A stretch of DNA of 64,000 nt from Frondihabitans peucedani (lineage in GTDB: Bacteria > Actinomycetota > Actinomycetes > Actinomycetales > Microbacteriaceae): positions 1,116,001-1,180,000 of the forward strand of contig NZ_BAABAU010000001.1 in the NCBI RefSeq assembly GCF_039537585.1, read 5' to 3'. Each line of letters opens with the position of its first letter. The first letter of the stretch is position 1. Position numbers and translations under genes: made by a program. The notes under the pieces are model-generated. The model was not told the DNA's origin. It saw only the letters and a program-made list of their open reading frames with translations, and did no database searches. Shown piece by piece: positions 16,403 to 26,518 of the stretch.

Positions 16403-18217
16403 GTGACTGAAATCCGCGACAACGCCACCGCACCGACCGAGACGCGCAACGGAATCCACTACCACCAGCACGACATCGTCATCGTCGGCGCCGGCGGGGC
16501 CGGCATGCGCGCCGCGATCCAGGCCGGCTCGGGGGCGTCGACCGCGGTCATCTCGAAGCTCTACCCCACCCGCTCCCACACCGGCGCGGCGCAGGGCGGC
16601 ATGGCGGCCGCCCTCGCCAACGTCGAGGACGACAACTGGGAGTGGCACACCTTCGACACCGTCAAGGGCGGCGACTACCTGGTCGACCAGGATGCCGCCG
16701 AGATCCTCGCGAAGGAGGCCATCGACGCGGTCATCGACCTCGAGAACATGGGCCTCCCGTTCAACCGCACCCCCGACGGCAAGATCGACCAGCGCCGCTT
16801 CGGCGGCCACACGGCCGAGCACGGCAAGAACCCCGTGCGGCGCTCGTGCTACGCGGCCGACCGCACCGGTCACATGATCCTGCAGACGCTGTTCCAGAAC
16901 TGCGTCAAGCTCGGCATCAACTTCTTCAACGAGTTCTACGTGCTCGACCTGATCATGGGCGAGGTCGACGGCGTCGAGCGCCCTGCCGGCGTGGTCGCGT
17001 ACGAGCTCGCGACCGGCGAGCTGCACGTGTTCCAGGGCAAGGCGGTCATCTTCGCCACCGGCGGCTTCGGCAAGATCTACAAGACGACGTCGAACGCGCA
17101 CACCCTCACCGGCGACGGCGTCGGCATCATCTGGCGGAAGGGCCTCCCGCTCGAGGACATGGAGTTCTTCCAGTTCCACCCGACCGGTCTCGCGGGCCTC
17201 GGCATCCTGCTCTCGGAGGCCGCGCGCGGCGAGGGGGCGATCCTCCGCAACAGCGAGGGCGAGCGCTTCATGGAGCGCTACGCGCCGACGATCAAAGACC
17301 TCGCGCCCCGCGACATCGTCGCCCGCTGCATGCGCACCGAGATCCGCGAGGGCCGCGGCGGCGGACCGAACAAAGACTACGTCTACCTGGACATCACCCA
17401 CCTCTCCCCCGAGGTCATCGACGCGAAGCTCCCCGACATCACGGAGTTCGCCCGCACGTACCTCGGCGTCGAGCCCTACACCGAGCCCGTGCCGGTGCTC
17501 CCGACCGCGCACTACGCCATGGGCGGCATCCCCACCAACGTCAAGGCGGAGGTGCTCCGCGACAACGACACCCCGGTGCCTGGGCTCTACGCCGCCGGCG
17601 AGTGCGCCTGCGTGAGCGTCCACGGCTCGAACCGCCTCGGCACGAACTCGCTCCTCGACATCAACGTGTTCGGCAAGCGCGCCGGCGACTACGCGGTCGA
17701 GTACGTGAAGACCGCCGACTTCGTGCCGCTGCCCGACGACGCCGCCGACTTCGTGAAGGGGCTGATCGACCAGGTCTCGACCTCGACCGGCACCGAGCGC
17801 ATCGCCACCCTCCGCAAGGAGCTCCAGGACTCCATGGACGAGAACGCCCAGGTGTTCCGCACCGACGAGACCCTCGACGAGGTCACGAAGGTCATCGAGG
17901 GGCTTCGCGAGCGCTACAAGAACATCTCGGTCCAAGACAAGGGGAAGCGCTTCAACACCGACCTCCTCGAGGCGATCGAGCTCGGCTTCCTGCTCGACCT
18001 CGCCGAGGTCGTCGTCTACTCGGCGCGCTCGCGCACCGAGAGCCGCGGCGGCCACTTCCGAGAGGACTACCCGACCCGCGACGACGAGAACTGGCTCGTG
18101 CACACGATGGCCTACCTCACCGGCGACGCGCACTCCGCCGACGCCGGAGACCACATCAAGCTCGAGACGAAGCCCGTCGTCATCACGAACTACCAGCCCA
18201 TGGAACGGAAGTACTGA
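16403..18217 (+). CDS. sdhA: Succinate dehydrogenase flavoprotein subunit
   Basis: Catalytic subunit of complex II, 604 residues. The FAD fold is [12 protein letters not shown] (about 27-38); the covalent flavin histidine is His59 in SHTGAAQGG. The substrate region [20 protein letters not shown] and the later [13 protein letters not shown] motif are intact. GTG 16403 was chosen because it opens the protein immediately before the conserved N-terminal region and sits after CAGAGAG. sdhB follows one base after its stop codon. Oxidises succinate to fumarate in the TCA cycle. Confidence 0.96.
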   Translation: MTEIRDNATAPTETRNGIHYHQHDIVIVGAGGAGMRAAIQAGSGASTAVISKLYPTRSHTGAAQGGMAAALANVEDDNWEWHTFDTVKGGDYLVDQDAAEILAKEAIDAVIDLENMGLPFNRTPDGKIDQRRFGGHTAEHGKNPVRRSCYAADRTGHMILQTLFQNCVKLGINFFNEFYVLDLIMGEVDGVERPAGVVAYELATGELHVFQGKAVIFATGGFGKIYKTTSNAHTLTGDGVGIIWRKGLPLEDMEFFQFHPTGLAGLGILLSEAARGEGAILRNSEGERFMERYAPTIKDLAPRDIVARCMRTEIREGRGGGPNKDYVYLDITHLSPEVIDAKLPDITEFARTYLGVEPYTEPVPVLPTAHYAMGGIPTNVKAEVLRDNDTPVPGLYAAGECACVSVHGSNRLGTNSLLDINVFGKRAGDYAVEYVKTADFVPLPDDAADFVKGLIDQVSTSTGTERIATLRKELQDSMDENAQVFRTDETLDEVTKVIEGLRERYKNISVQDKGKRFNTDLLEAIELGFLLDLAEVVVYSARSRTESRGGHFREDYPTRDDENWLVHTMAYLTGDAHSADAGDHIKLETKPVVITNYQPMERKY

Positions 18218-18218
18218 G

Positions 18219-18971
18219 ATGAGCACCGTCCTCGAAGAGCGCCCGGCCGCCGCCGACGCCGTCCAGAAGTTCACCGCGACGATGATGATCCGCCGCTTCG
18301 ACCCCGACGTCGACACCGAGCCGCGCTGGCAGGAGTTCTCGGTCGAGATGCTCCCCACCGACCGCGTGCTCGACGCGCTGCACCAGATCAAGTGGGAGCA
18401 GGACGGCTCGCTGACGTTCCGTCGATCCTGCGCCCACGGCGTCTGCGGCTCCGATGCCATGCGCATCAACGGCCGCAACCGCCTCGCCTGCAAGACGCTG
18501 ATGAAAGACCTCGACGTCTCGAAGCCCGTCTACGTCGAGGCCATCAAGGGCCTGCCCCTCGAGAAAGACCTCGTCGTCGACATGGAGCCGTTCTTCGCCT
18601 CCTACCGCGAGGTCCAGCCGTTCCTGCAGTCGTCGTCGAAGCCCGAGAAGGAGCGCCTGCAGAGCGTCGAGCAGCGAGCCCGCTTCGACGACACCACCAA
18701 GTGCATCCTGTGCGCCGCGTGCACCTCGTCGTGCCCGGTCTTCTGGACCGACGGCCAGTACTTCGGCCCCGCCGCCATCGTCAACGCGCACCGCTTCATC
18801 TTCGACTCGCGCGACGAGGCGAGCGAGGTGCGCCTCGACATCCTGAACGACAAGGAGGGCGTGTGGCGCTGCCGCACGACCTTCAACTGCACCGAGGCGT
18901 GCCCGCGCGGCATCCAGGTGACGCAGGCGATCGCCGAGGTCAAGGCGGCCGTGCTGCGGGGTCACGCGTAG
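18219..18971 (+). CDS. sdhB: Succinate dehydrogenase iron-sulfur subunit
   Basis: Electron-transfer subunit of complex II, 250 residues. The [2Fe-2S] ligands are Cys71, Cys76, Asp79 and Cys91 (Asp in the third place as in E. coli). The C-terminal ferredoxin domain has CILCAACTSSCP (162-173) and CRTTFNCTEACP (218-229) for the [4Fe-4S] and [3Fe-4S] clusters. It ends the operon; the next gene converges with only 4 bp between stop codons. Confidence 0.96.
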   Translation: MSTVLEERPAAADAVQKFTATMMIRRFDPDVDTEPRWQEFSVEMLPTDRVLDALHQIKWEQDGSLTFRRSCAHGVCGSDAMRINGRNRLACKTLMKDLDVSKPVYVEAIKGLPLEKDLVVDMEPFFASYREVQPFLQSSSKPEKERLQSVEQRARFDDTTKCILCAACTSSCPVFWTDGQYFGPAAIVNAHRFIFDSRDEASEVRLDILNDKEGVWRCRTTFNCTEACPRGIQVTQAIAEVKAAVLRGHA

Positions 18972-18975
18972 GCGG

Positions 18976-19320
18976 TCAGTCCTCGACGAGGCAGACGGCG
19001 TCCTGAGCGAGGGCGAGGCGGAGGGCGATCGAGACCCCTGCCTCGCCCTCCTCGCTCCAGGGCGCGTAGGCGTCGGTCCACCAGGTGGGCAGGGCGAGCT
19101 CGGGGGCGTTCGGCAGGAGGCGCCTGACCTCTCCGACCGTGCCGATCCTGCGCGGGGCGTAGACGGTCAGCAGGTCGACGCCGTCCTCGCTGAGCACCTG
19201 GACGGCGGCACCCTCGTCGATCTCCCGCACGGATGCGGCGCCCTCGATGCCCTCGGCCGCGTGCGCCACGGCGTAGAGGTCGTGGGCCGTCGACGACAGG
19301 ATCGTGATCTCACGGGGCAT
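18976..19320 (-). CDS. Conserved hypothetical protein of the 19-21.5 kb accessory cluster
   Basis: About 114 residues, acidic, no signal peptide or membrane span. Visible marks are HDLYAVAHAAEGIEG near the N-terminus and LPTWWTDAYAPW in the middle. I do not recognise a named family. I chose ATG 19320, which overlaps the end of the 19310-20473 gene by 11 bp; GTG 19329 is an alternative. Overlap with that gene implies a common transcript and a linked role. Coding bias matches its neighbours. It converges on sdhB, so this operon begins a separate accessory cluster. Confidence 0.6.
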   Translation of the reverse strand: MPREITILSSTAHDLYAVAHAAEGIEGAASVREIDEGAAVQVLSEDGVDLLTVYAPRRIGTVGEVRRLLPNAPELALPTWWTDAYAPWSEEGEAGVSIALRLALAQDAVCLVED

Positions 19321-20473
19321 CGGTCTCACCGCCCCGGGGCGAATCCGTCGGCCGGAGCCGCTCGCCGTGCGGATGCGGTTCGCCGTGCCGCTCCAGGTCT
19401 CCGTGGAGGTCGTCCTCCCAGGCCTGCAGGAGCGGCGGCTCGACGCTCGTCGTGACGCGCTCGGAGCCGACGGAGTCGAGGGCGTCGTGCAGGGCCTCCC
19501 AGCCGGACCTGAACGAGTCCCCGAGAGAGAGCAGGTACGCCGGCTTCCTCGGTCGGCCGACCACCCGGACGTGCTGCTCGTCGGCGAACGTCCGCTCGTG
19601 GAGGTCGAACCTCTCCACCGACGGCGCTCCGATCAGCAGGACGACGGGGTTCGGCGGCGGGTAGGTGAGCGGCCGAAAGCAGCGGTCGGGTTCCCCCTCC
19701 CGGGCGAGGACCAGCGCGAACGTCGGCAGGGACGACCTCGTGAGCCCGCCGAGGGCGTCGCCCAGTCGGCCGATGGCGGCGTCGAGGCCCGCCGATCCCC
19801 CGGGGACGTCCGCTGTAAGAGCGATGGTCTCCTCGATGCCCCGGTCGGTGACCCTCGCCGTGACGGCCGCCGAGAACCGCTCGCCCTCGACGAGGTAGCG
19901 GGACGTGCTCGGGGCGCGGTGCCTGGCATCCTGCGTCATCGCCCACCTGTCCCACGTCTTCTCGAGGGGCTCGCTGGCGCCCCAGACCTGCGGGTGGTAT
20001 CCGCCGACGGCCATGGCGACGGCCTCGACCGCGCCGCCGAGCGCAGGATCGTGCGAGGCCGAGTGCAGGAGCGTCACGTCGACGCTCAGCTGCGTGGTGA
20101 CCTGCTCGGCGCTGTGGACGGTGCTCTGGTGCAGGCCGGAGGCCGCAGGATCGAGCGACGGGTCGGGGCTCCCGACCGCCTCGTCGAGCGTCGCGTGGTC
20201 GACTCCGGTGATGCCGTCGCGGAACCCCGACGGCGTGCGGGCCAGCCAGATGCCGCCGGCGGCGACGAGCGCGGAGCGGAGGCCGATCGTGATGCGGGAG
20301 GTCTCCGGGGTGACGAGGGCGATCCTGCGGCCCGCTGCGACCGGACGTGCAAGGAGGTCGGCGAAGGGTGCGGACAGGCGGACGACGGTGGCCCGGCTCT
20401 CCACTCGGACGGCCCGCGACGTGATGTCATCGATCAGAGGATGACGAATCGGGATGCCCACCCGGCCATCCAA
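19310..20473 (-). CDS. Conserved hypothetical protein, DUF6177-like (type VII secretion-associated?)
   Basis: A soluble 387-residue protein without signal or membrane segments. It begins IPIRHPLIDDITSRAVRVES and has a middle block with the segment TWDRWAMTQDARHRAPSTSR. From memory this resembles the DUF6177 family, found near ESX/type VII secretion genes in Microbacteriaceae; a profile search is needed. The start is uncertain: TTG 20473 opens the longest frame and GTG 20461 is the alternative. It is divergent from the 20572-21474 gene and overlaps the next small gene. No secretion ATPase or WXG100 gene is present here. Confidence 0.55.
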   Translation of the reverse strand: MDGRVGIPIRHPLIDDITSRAVRVESRATVVRLSAPFADLLARPVAAGRRIALVTPETSRITIGLRSALVAAGGIWLARTPSGFRDGITGVDHATLDEAVGSPDPSLDPAASGLHQSTVHSAEQVTTQLSVDVTLLHSASHDPALGGAVEAVAMAVGGYHPQVWGASEPLEKTWDRWAMTQDARHRAPSTSRYLVEGERFSAAVTARVTDRGIEETIALTADVPGGSAGLDAAIGRLGDALGGLTRSSLPTFALVLAREGEPDRCFRPLTYPPPNPVVLLIGAPSVERFDLHERTFADEQHVRVVGRPRKPAYLLSLGDSFRSGWEALHDALDSVGSERVTTSVEPPLLQAWEDDLHGDLERHGEPHPHGERLRPTDSPRGGETDAP

Positions 20474-20571
20474 CTCTCCGTGGCCTGGAGTCCGCCCACC
20501 TGGGTAAGCTCTGAGAGGAGCCCGGCCTCACCGCCCGGGCGGATCCTGTTCCCTGTCGCGAGAGGCCCGTC

Positions 20572-21474
20572 ATGGACCCCGAGATCACCGACCGTCCCGC
20601 AGCTGCACCGGGCGCCGACCACAGCGAGACCCCCGAGGTCGAGCCAGCCGGCCTCGCCGTCCAGGCGCGAATGGCGGCCCTCATCGCCGAGTCGCTCGCC
20701 GACTCCGACTGGCACGGCGGGACGCTGTTCTGGTCGGCGATCGGCAGCACCGCCATCGGCCGCCTCACGACGCTCGACCTCTCCGGGCACGCGCGGGAGC
20801 ACCGGCTGCCGGACGGCCTGGACGCCCTCGGTCGGGAGCTGCGCGAGACGATGACCACGCCCGAGAAGGGCGCCTGGCTGTCGATGACGCTGCAGCTCGG
20901 CCGCGACGGCTCCTTCGTCTCGCGCTTCAACTTCGACCGCCGCGTCTACGACAACCCGGCGACGCCCTTCGCCGCCGGGGAGCTCGGCGACGTCCCGAGC
21001 GACGACGACTACGCGTCCGACCTGCGCGAGCACCCGCGGAGCCCGCGCTCCCTCCCGGCGTGGCTGCGGCCCGCGTTCGAGGCGCCGGCCCCCTACGACG
21101 TCCTGGCCGACGCCTGGGGCTGGCCGGGAGTGTTCCGGAGCGTCGACCGCCAGGCGGCGATCGCGCTCGACCAGCACGAGCCGGCCGGGCCGGTCGCCAG
21201 AGAGCTCCTCGAGGGCGTCGGCCGGCGGGTCCTCCGCGCAGTCGTCGCCGACGTCTTGGAGCCGCACCGCGTCGCGACCCTGCTCGGCCTGCACGCCGAG
21301 GCCGTCTCCCGGAGGCTCCTCCCCGCGGTCGACGGCACCGCCGCGCTCGACTCCGACCAGAGCCTCCTCGAGGCCCGTGAGGCGTCGTCTCCCGCGCTGC
21401 TCGCCGTCGAGGCGGGCGTCTACGGCATCATCGGCGACCTGGTGCGGGCGCGCCTGGCGCCGGCCGTCGCCTGA
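20572..21474 (+). CDS. Conserved protein resembling the YezG / TNT-toxin-associated domain
   Basis: 300 residues, soluble. The middle has the pattern AWLSMTLQLGRDGSFVSRFN followed by FDRRVYDNP and then LREHPRSPRSLPAWLRP. This closely recalls the domain preceding TNT (NAD-glycohydrolase) toxins and the YezG-like immunity fold (x-W-x-S-x-L-x-x-x-x-G...F-x-Y/F-D...PR...P-x-W-L). No TNT catalytic domain is present, so it could be an immunity or adaptor protein, or a toxin remnant. AGAGG sits about 6 nt before ATG 20572. A shared bidirectional terminator separates it from mtlD. The function call is tentative. Confidence 0.5.
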   Translation: MDPEITDRPAAAPGADHSETPEVEPAGLAVQARMAALIAESLADSDWHGGTLFWSAIGSTAIGRLTTLDLSGHAREHRLPDGLDALGRELRETMTTPEKGAWLSMTLQLGRDGSFVSRFNFDRRVYDNPATPFAAGELGDVPSDDDYASDLREHPRSPRSLPAWLRPAFEAPAPYDVLADAWGWPGVFRSVDRQAAIALDQHEPAGPVARELLEGVGRRVLRAVVADVLEPHRVATLLGLHAEAVSRRLLPAVDGTAALDSDQSLLEAREASSPALLAVEAGVYGIIGDLVRARLAPAVA

Positions 21475-21488
21475 CGCGGCCCCCGAAC

Positions 21489-21540
21489 CGAGAAGGCGAC
21501 AAGAAACCAGCAGAATGCGTGGTGTCTTGTCGCCTTTTCG
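21489..21540. terminator. Bidirectional terminator between the 20.6-kb gene and mtlD
   Basis: A 16-bp stem, CGAGAAGGCGACAAGA paired with TCTTGTCGCCTTTTCG (one G-T wobble), closes a 20-nt loop. T-rich on the plus side (CCTTTTCG) and AAGG-rich on the other, it can serve both converging genes. Confidence 0.85.
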
Positions 21541-21552
21541 GGCGCAGCGGGC

Positions 21553-22722
21553 TCAGGATCGCGCGGCGGCGACCCTCTCGGCGAACGGCGCGACGAGCGG
21601 GTGCTCGGCCTCGAGGCCGGTGATGCGGGTCGCAACGTCGACGTCGGTGAGCGACTCGTCGCCGAGGAGCGCCTGGAGCTCGACGCTCTGGTCGTCCTCG
21701 GGGAAGTCGAAGCGGAGGGCGGCACCCATCGCGTCGAGGATCGCCTCGGGCGTGGTGCCCTGCTCGGCGATCGCGGCGCCGGGCGAGACGAAGCGCTCGT
21801 CCCGCGAGAGCTTGCGGAGCGGCTGCCGCCCGACCCGGGTCACGGTGTCGGGGAGGTGCGGGTTCTCGAAGCGCGCGATGATCGCGCTCACGTACGCGGC
21901 GTGATCGTTCGCATCGAGCTCGTGCTTCGCGATCAGGAACGCACTCGTCTCGCCGAGGACGGCCTCGACCTGCTCGCGGACGGCAGGCAGGGCGATGGCG
22001 TCGGAGATCTTCTCCGCCCCGGCGAGGAAGCCGTGGTACGCCGTCGTCGCGTGTCCGGTGTTGACGGTGAAGAGCTTGCGCTCGATCGACGCCTCGAGAC
22101 CGTCGACCCAGTGCACGCCGGGGATCTCGGGCTCCGAGCCCTCGAACGGCGTGCGGTCGATGGCCCACTCGAAGTAGGTCTCGACGGTGACGTCGAGCCC
22201 CTGGCCGGGCTCCTGGGCCGGGACGATGCGGTCGACGGCGGTGTTGGCGAAGACCGCCTTCGCGAGTGCAGGATCGCTGTCGCCACCGGGGAGAGCTGCG
22301 ACGATGAACTCCTCGAGGCGGTCGGTCGCATTGATGGCGTTCTCGCAAGCCAGGACCGCGACCTTCGGCAGGGAGGCGTCGCGGGCCTCGAGCCCCTCCG
22401 CGATCGCGGGGGCGATGAACCGCAGCACGTTCGGGCCGACGGCGCAGGTGACGATGGAGGCGGTCGCCACCGCTGCCACCACCGCTGCGGGATCAGCGGA
22501 GCTGTTGAGCGCGGTGAAGCGGGTGACCTCGTGATCCTGCGCGCCCTGACCGACCTCGTGGACGGTGTAGGAGTCGGCTGCAGCGAGCGAGTCGATCAGC
22601 TCGGCGTTGACGTCGGAGAACACCACGTCGTACCCGGCCTCGTGGAGCAGGAGCCCCACGAAGCCACGGCCGATGTTGCCGGCGCCGAAGTGGACGGCCG
22701 TGCTGCCGGGCGCCGGGCTCAT
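21553..22722 (-). CDS. mtlD: Mannitol-1-phosphate 5-dehydrogenase
   Basis: Oxidises mannitol 1-phosphate to fructose 6-phosphate with NAD+. The 389-residue polyol dehydrogenase begins with the NAD fold [13 protein letters not shown] (about 11-23) and carries the family motif [20 protein letters not shown] around 210. Its ATG overlaps the mtlF stop by 4 bp. It completes the ptsI-mtlA-mtlF-mtlD minus-strand operon, so imported mannitol 1-phosphate enters glycolysis in one step. Confidence 0.95.
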   Translation of the reverse strand: MSPAPGSTAVHFGAGNIGRGFVGLLLHEAGYDVVFSDVNAELIDSLAAADSYTVHEVGQGAQDHEVTRFTALNSSADPAAVVAAVATASIVTCAVGPNVLRFIAPAIAEGLEARDASLPKVAVLACENAINATDRLEEFIVAALPGGDSDPALAKAVFANTAVDRIVPAQEPGQGLDVTVETYFEWAIDRTPFEGSEPEIPGVHWVDGLEASIERKLFTVNTGHATTAYHGFLAGAEKISDAIALPAVREQVEAVLGETSAFLIAKHELDANDHAAYVSAIIARFENPHLPDTVTRVGRQPLRKLSRDERFVSPGAAIAEQGTTPEAILDAMGAALRFDFPEDDQSVELQALLGDESLTDVDVATRITGLEAEHPLVAPFAERVAAARS

Positions 22723-23156
22723 TCGTTGACGTCTTCGAGCTGCTGGAAGATCTCGTCGACCCCGGCGGCGTCGCGCAGGTTCTGGACCTGCTCGTCGTCG
22801 GAGAAGATGATCGCGATCTTCGACAGGATCTCGAGGTGCTCGTTCTCGATGCCCGCGATGCCGACGACGAAGTGGACGGGGTTGCCGTCCCAGTCGATCG
22901 GCGTCGTGTAACGCACGAACGAGAGGGCGGACGCCAGGATCGCGTCTTTCGCCTCGTTGGTGCCGTGCGGGATGGCCAGGTAGTTGCCCATGTAGGTCGA
23001 GACGCTCTTCTCGCGCTCGATCATCGCGGGCAGGTAGTCGGCCGTGACCGATCCCGCCTCCACGAGGATGTCAGTCGCTTCGCGCATCGCCTCCAACTTG
23101 GTGGTGGCTGTGCCTTCGGCGCGGATCTGGCTCTTCTGGAGGACGGGATTGGTCAT
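22719..23156 (-). CDS. mtlF: PTS mannitol EIIA component
   Basis: A 145-residue EIIA-Mtl domain. The phosphoacceptor is His64 in [10 protein letters not shown]. It takes phosphate from HPr and donates it to the EIIB cysteine of MtlA. It is encoded separately from MtlA, as in Bacillus rather than the fused E. coli enzyme. 22 bp separate it from mtlA and its stop overlaps mtlD. Confidence 0.94.
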   Translation of the reverse strand: MTNPVLQKSQIRAEGTATTKLEAMREATDILVEAGSVTADYLPAMIEREKSVSTYMGNYLAIPHGTNEAKDAILASALSFVRYTTPIDWDGNPVHFVVGIAGIENEHLEILSKIAIIFSDDEQVQNLRDAAGVDEIFQQLEDVNE

Positions 23157-23178
23157 GGCCTGATGCTACTTTCCGTGG

Positions 23179-24747
23179 TCAGTTCTGGTGCTGGATCTCG
23201 GTGACGACCTCGTCGTACTTCGGGGAGTTCATGAAGTTGTCGACGGAGATGTGCTGCGCCTGGGGGTTCTTCTGGCGCGCGCGGTCGGTCAGATCCTTGT
23301 GGGTGATGATCAGCTGCTCGTCACCGGTGAGGTTCGCGATCGACTTGTTGACGACCGTGACCCCCTCGATGCCGGCCTTCTTGATCTTGTTGCGCAGGAC
23401 GCTCGCGCCCATGGCGCTCGATCCCATGCCGGCGTCGCAGGCGAACACGATGTTGTCGATCCGCGTGGCCGTGGTCGTCCCGGCAGCGCCACCGGCGACA
23501 CCGGTGCCGCCGAAGGTCGACTCCGCCTCGGCCTCGGTGGCCGGAGCGTTGTTGCCGAGGAGGCCGGTGGTCGCGGCGTTGGCGTCGCGGCCCTTCATGC
23601 CCTGCATCTTGCTCAGCGCGTCGCTCATGTCGCCGCCGCCGGCCGCGAGGTCGCGCTTGCGGCTGGCGAGGAGGAGGAGCGAGGCGACGACGCCCGACAC
23701 GGCGGCCGAGAGGATGACCGACAGGATCACGCCGACGAAGCTGTCACGCGAGGTGTTCGCGAGCACGGCGATGATCGATCCGGGCGAGGCGGGAGCGACG
23801 AGACCGGAGCCGAAGGCCACGTTCGTGCCCACACCGGTGGCGCCACCGAGGATGACGGCGATGACCAGGATCGGCTTCTGCAGCACGAAGGGGAAGTAGA
23901 TCTCGTGGATGCCGCCGAAGAACTGGATCAGGATCGCGCCGGGAGCCGAGGCGCGGGCGGCGCCGATGCCGAAGAACGTGAAGGCGAGCAGGATGCCGAG
24001 ACCGGGGCCGGGGTTCGCCTCGAGCAGGAACAGGATCGACTTGCCCGACTCCTTGACCTGCTGCGCACCGAGCTGGTCGAGAACGCCGTGGTTGATCGCG
24101 TTGTTCAGGAACAGGATCTTGGCGGGCTCGATGATGAGGCTGGCGAGGGGAAGCAGGCCGTGGTTGATCAGGAACTCGACCGCGTTGCCGAGGCCGGTGG
24201 CGATCAGCTTGAACAGCGGGGCGAGCCAGAAGAAGCCGATCAGGGCGAGGGCGAAGCCGAGGATGCCGGCCGCGTAGTTGTTGACCAGCATCTCGAAGCC
24301 GGGGCGGATCTTGCCGTCCCAGATCTTGTCGACCTGTTTGATGAGCCAGGCGCCGAGGGGGCCGCAGATCATCGCGCCGAGGATCATGATCGTGCCGTTG
24401 GCGCCGACGATGACGCCCATGGTCATGACCGAGCCGACGACAGCGCCGCGGGTGTCGTAGACCATCCGGCCGCCCTGGAATGCGATCGCGAGCGGGATGA
24501 GGTAGGTCAGGATCGGCCCGACGAGACCGAGGTTGGTCCCGCCCGCGCCGTCCGACCCGAACCCGCCGAGGACGCCCACGGGCGTCCAGCCGGTCTGGAT
24601 GAAGAACGCGGTGATGAAGCCCCACGCGATGAAGATCGCGATGTTGGGCATGACCATGCCGGAGAGGAACGCTCCGAACTTCTGGACCTGGACTCGGCCA
24701 CCGGCCCGGCTCTTGGCCGGTGCGGCGCCTGCAGACGTCGTTGTCAT
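23179..24747 (-). CDS. mtlA: PTS mannitol EIICB permease
   Basis: A 522-residue mannitol transporter. The EIIC membrane domain (about residues 20-350) has many hydrophobic helices and the substrate motif GGIHEIYFPF. An Ala/Gly/Thr-rich linker (about 360-430) joins it to a C-terminal EIIB domain whose active cysteine lies in VFACDAGMGSS. There is no fused EIIA; MtlF supplies it. It phosphorylates mannitol during uptake. The gene follows ptsI by about 40 bp with only a weak ribosome site (AGAAAGAAA). Confidence 0.95.
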   Translation of the reverse strand: MTTTSAGAAPAKSRAGGRVQVQKFGAFLSGMVMPNIAIFIAWGFITAFFIQTGWTPVGVLGGFGSDGAGGTNLGLVGPILTYLIPLAIAFQGGRMVYDTRGAVVGSVMTMGVIVGANGTIMILGAMICGPLGAWLIKQVDKIWDGKIRPGFEMLVNNYAAGILGFALALIGFFWLAPLFKLIATGLGNAVEFLINHGLLPLASLIIEPAKILFLNNAINHGVLDQLGAQQVKESGKSILFLLEANPGPGLGILLAFTFFGIGAARASAPGAILIQFFGGIHEIYFPFVLQKPILVIAVILGGATGVGTNVAFGSGLVAPASPGSIIAVLANTSRDSFVGVILSVILSAAVSGVVASLLLLASRKRDLAAGGGDMSDALSKMQGMKGRDANAATTGLLGNNAPATEAEAESTFGGTGVAGGAAGTTTATRIDNIVFACDAGMGSSAMGASVLRNKIKKAGIEGVTVVNKSIANLTGDEQLIITHKDLTDRARQKNPQAQHISVDNFMNSPKYDEVVTEIQHQN

Positions 24748-24787
24748 TGTGGGTTTCTTTCTCTGTGGTGTGGGGTGAGGGGAGGGA

Positions 24788-26446
24788 TCAGAGGGAGGTG
24801 ACGACGGAGGCCACGGCCGACCGGGCGGCCGCGGCGGACGGAGCGGCGAGGGCGGCCGCGGCCATCCTGCGCGCCTCGTCGAGGGTGTGGGTCGAGAGCT
24901 CGGCGCGCACGTCGGCGAGGGCCGCGGGCGTCATCGAGAGGGTCGTCGCGCCGAGGCCGACGAGCACCACGGCGAGCACCGGGTCGGACGCGGCCTCGCC
25001 GCAGATCCCGACGCCCTTGCCGACCGCGCGGCCGGCGTCGCCGAGCTGCGCGACGAGGCGCAGGACCGCAGGATGCCACGGGTCCTGATACGAGGCGACG
25101 GTGCCGAGCATGCGGTCGGCCGCCATCGTGTACTGGGTGAGGTCGTTCGTGCCGATCGACACGAAGTCGGCGACTCCGAGCACCTGGTCGGCCATCAGCG
25201 CGACGGAGGGCACCTCGGCCATGACGCCGGCGGTGCGGATGCCGAGCTCGCGGGCGAGGGAGACGAAGTACTCGGTCTCCTCGACGTCGGCGACCATCGG
25301 CGCCATGACCCACAGGTCGGCCTCGGTCTCGGCGTCGGCCTGGGCGAGGGCGGTCAGCTGGTCGCGCAGGATCTCCTCGTGGTGACGGAGGGCGCGGAGC
25401 CCTCGGCGTCCGAGCGCCGGGTTCTCCTCGTCCTTGTCGGTGAGGAACGGCAGCGGCTTGTCGGCGCCCGCGTCGAGAGCCCGGACGACGACCTTCTTGC
25501 CGGGGAACTCCTTGAGGAGCGCCACGTAGGAGGCCTTCTGCGTCGCGACGTCGGGGGCGTACGGCGAGTCGAGGAAGAGGAACTCGGTGCGGAAGAGCCC
25601 GACGCCCTCGGCTCCGGCGGCGACAGCCGCGGGGGCGTCGTTCGGCGAGCCGACGTTGGCGAGGAGCGGGACGAGCGTGCCGTCCTTCAGCGCGCCCGGA
25701 GTGAGCGGGGCGTTGACCGCGGCGAGCCGCTCGGCGCGCTTCCGCTCGGCCTCGGCGAGCTGCTCGTCGGTGGGCTCGGTGATCACGACGCCGGCTCCGG
25801 CGTCGACGACGACCGTCTGGCCGTCGACCAGGTCGTCGGCACTCGTGACGCCGACGATCGCCGTGATGCCCTTGGCGCGGGCCAGGATCGCCGTGTGCGA
25901 GGTGGGGCCGCCGTCGCGCGTGACGAGGGCGAGCACCTTGTCGAGGTCGAGGAGGGCCGTGTCGGCGGGCGCGAGATCGCGGGCGACGAGGACGAAGGGG
26001 GTGTCGGACTCGGGGACGCCCGGCGCGTGCACGCCGCGGAGCTGAGCGATGATGCGCTGGGAGACGTCGCCTAGGTCGGCTGCCCGCTCCCCCATGTAGC
26101 CGCCCATGCCGGACAGGATGTCCTGGAACGACTTGAAGGCGTTGTAGACCGCGCGCTCCGGGTTGGTGCCGGAGTCGATCTGAGCGTGGACGTCGTCGAG
26201 GATCGAGGGATCCTGCGCCATGAGGGCCTGGGCCTCGAGGACCTGCTGCGCGTCGCCGCCGGCGAGCGCGCCGCGCCGACCGAGGTCGGCGGCGACGACG
26301 GCGAGGGCCTCGCCGACCGACGCCTTCGCCGACGCCGCGTCGCCCTGGAGGGGCGAGGCGTCGGGTTCGCCGAGCGGGGCCGCCATGCGGAGGACGGGGC
26401 CGCTCGCGGTTCCGCGGCCGACTCCGACACCGGGCAGTTCAGGCAT
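24788..26446 (-). CDS. ptsI: Phosphoenolpyruvate-protein phosphotransferase (PTS Enzyme I)
   Basis: First protein of the PTS chain: autophosphorylates from PEP and passes phosphate to HPr. 552 residues. The active histidine is His184 in GGPTSHTAILAR, and the PEP site includes FRTEFLFL and GICGEAASDP (catalytic Cys). I chose ATG 26446 because AAGGAG lies 6 nt upstream and the protein begins at the family N-terminus (MPELPGVGVG). It heads the mannitol operon, so EI is co-expressed with the mannitol permease rather than with ptsH, which is divergent. Confidence 0.95.
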   Translation of the reverse strand: MPELPGVGVGRGTASGPVLRMAAPLGEPDASPLQGDAASAKASVGEALAVVAADLGRRGALAGGDAQQVLEAQALMAQDPSILDDVHAQIDSGTNPERAVYNAFKSFQDILSGMGGYMGERAADLGDVSQRIIAQLRGVHAPGVPESDTPFVLVARDLAPADTALLDLDKVLALVTRDGGPTSHTAILARAKGITAIVGVTSADDLVDGQTVVVDAGAGVVITEPTDEQLAEAERKRAERLAAVNAPLTPGALKDGTLVPLLANVGSPNDAPAAVAAGAEGVGLFRTEFLFLDSPYAPDVATQKASYVALLKEFPGKKVVVRALDAGADKPLPFLTDKDEENPALGRRGLRALRHHEEILRDQLTALAQADAETEADLWVMAPMVADVEETEYFVSLARELGIRTAGVMAEVPSVALMADQVLGVADFVSIGTNDLTQYTMAADRMLGTVASYQDPWHPAVLRLVAQLGDAGRAVGKGVGICGEAASDPVLAVVLVGLGATTLSMTPAALADVRAELSTHTLDEARRMAAAALAAPSAAAARSAVASVVTSL

Positions 26447-26518
26447 CCAGGACTCCTTCATCGTGGCTCGCTCGGGTGGAGCGTCTACAGCGTGGGCAGT
26501 TCGTCGCGCACCAGGCGC

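Noticed and set aside
15848-18493. Very long open frame opposite sdhA/sdhB (about 880 codons)
   Set aside because: It mirrors the third-position GC of the real genes; the translation is Arg/Val/Asp/Gly-rich without domains, while the opposite strand encodes intact complex II subunits.
19304-20854. Plus-strand frame of about 516 codons overlapping the DUF6177-like gene
   Set aside because: Shadow of the minus-strand gene; the plus-strand gene starts at 20572 in another frame with a ribosome site and a recognisable domain pattern.
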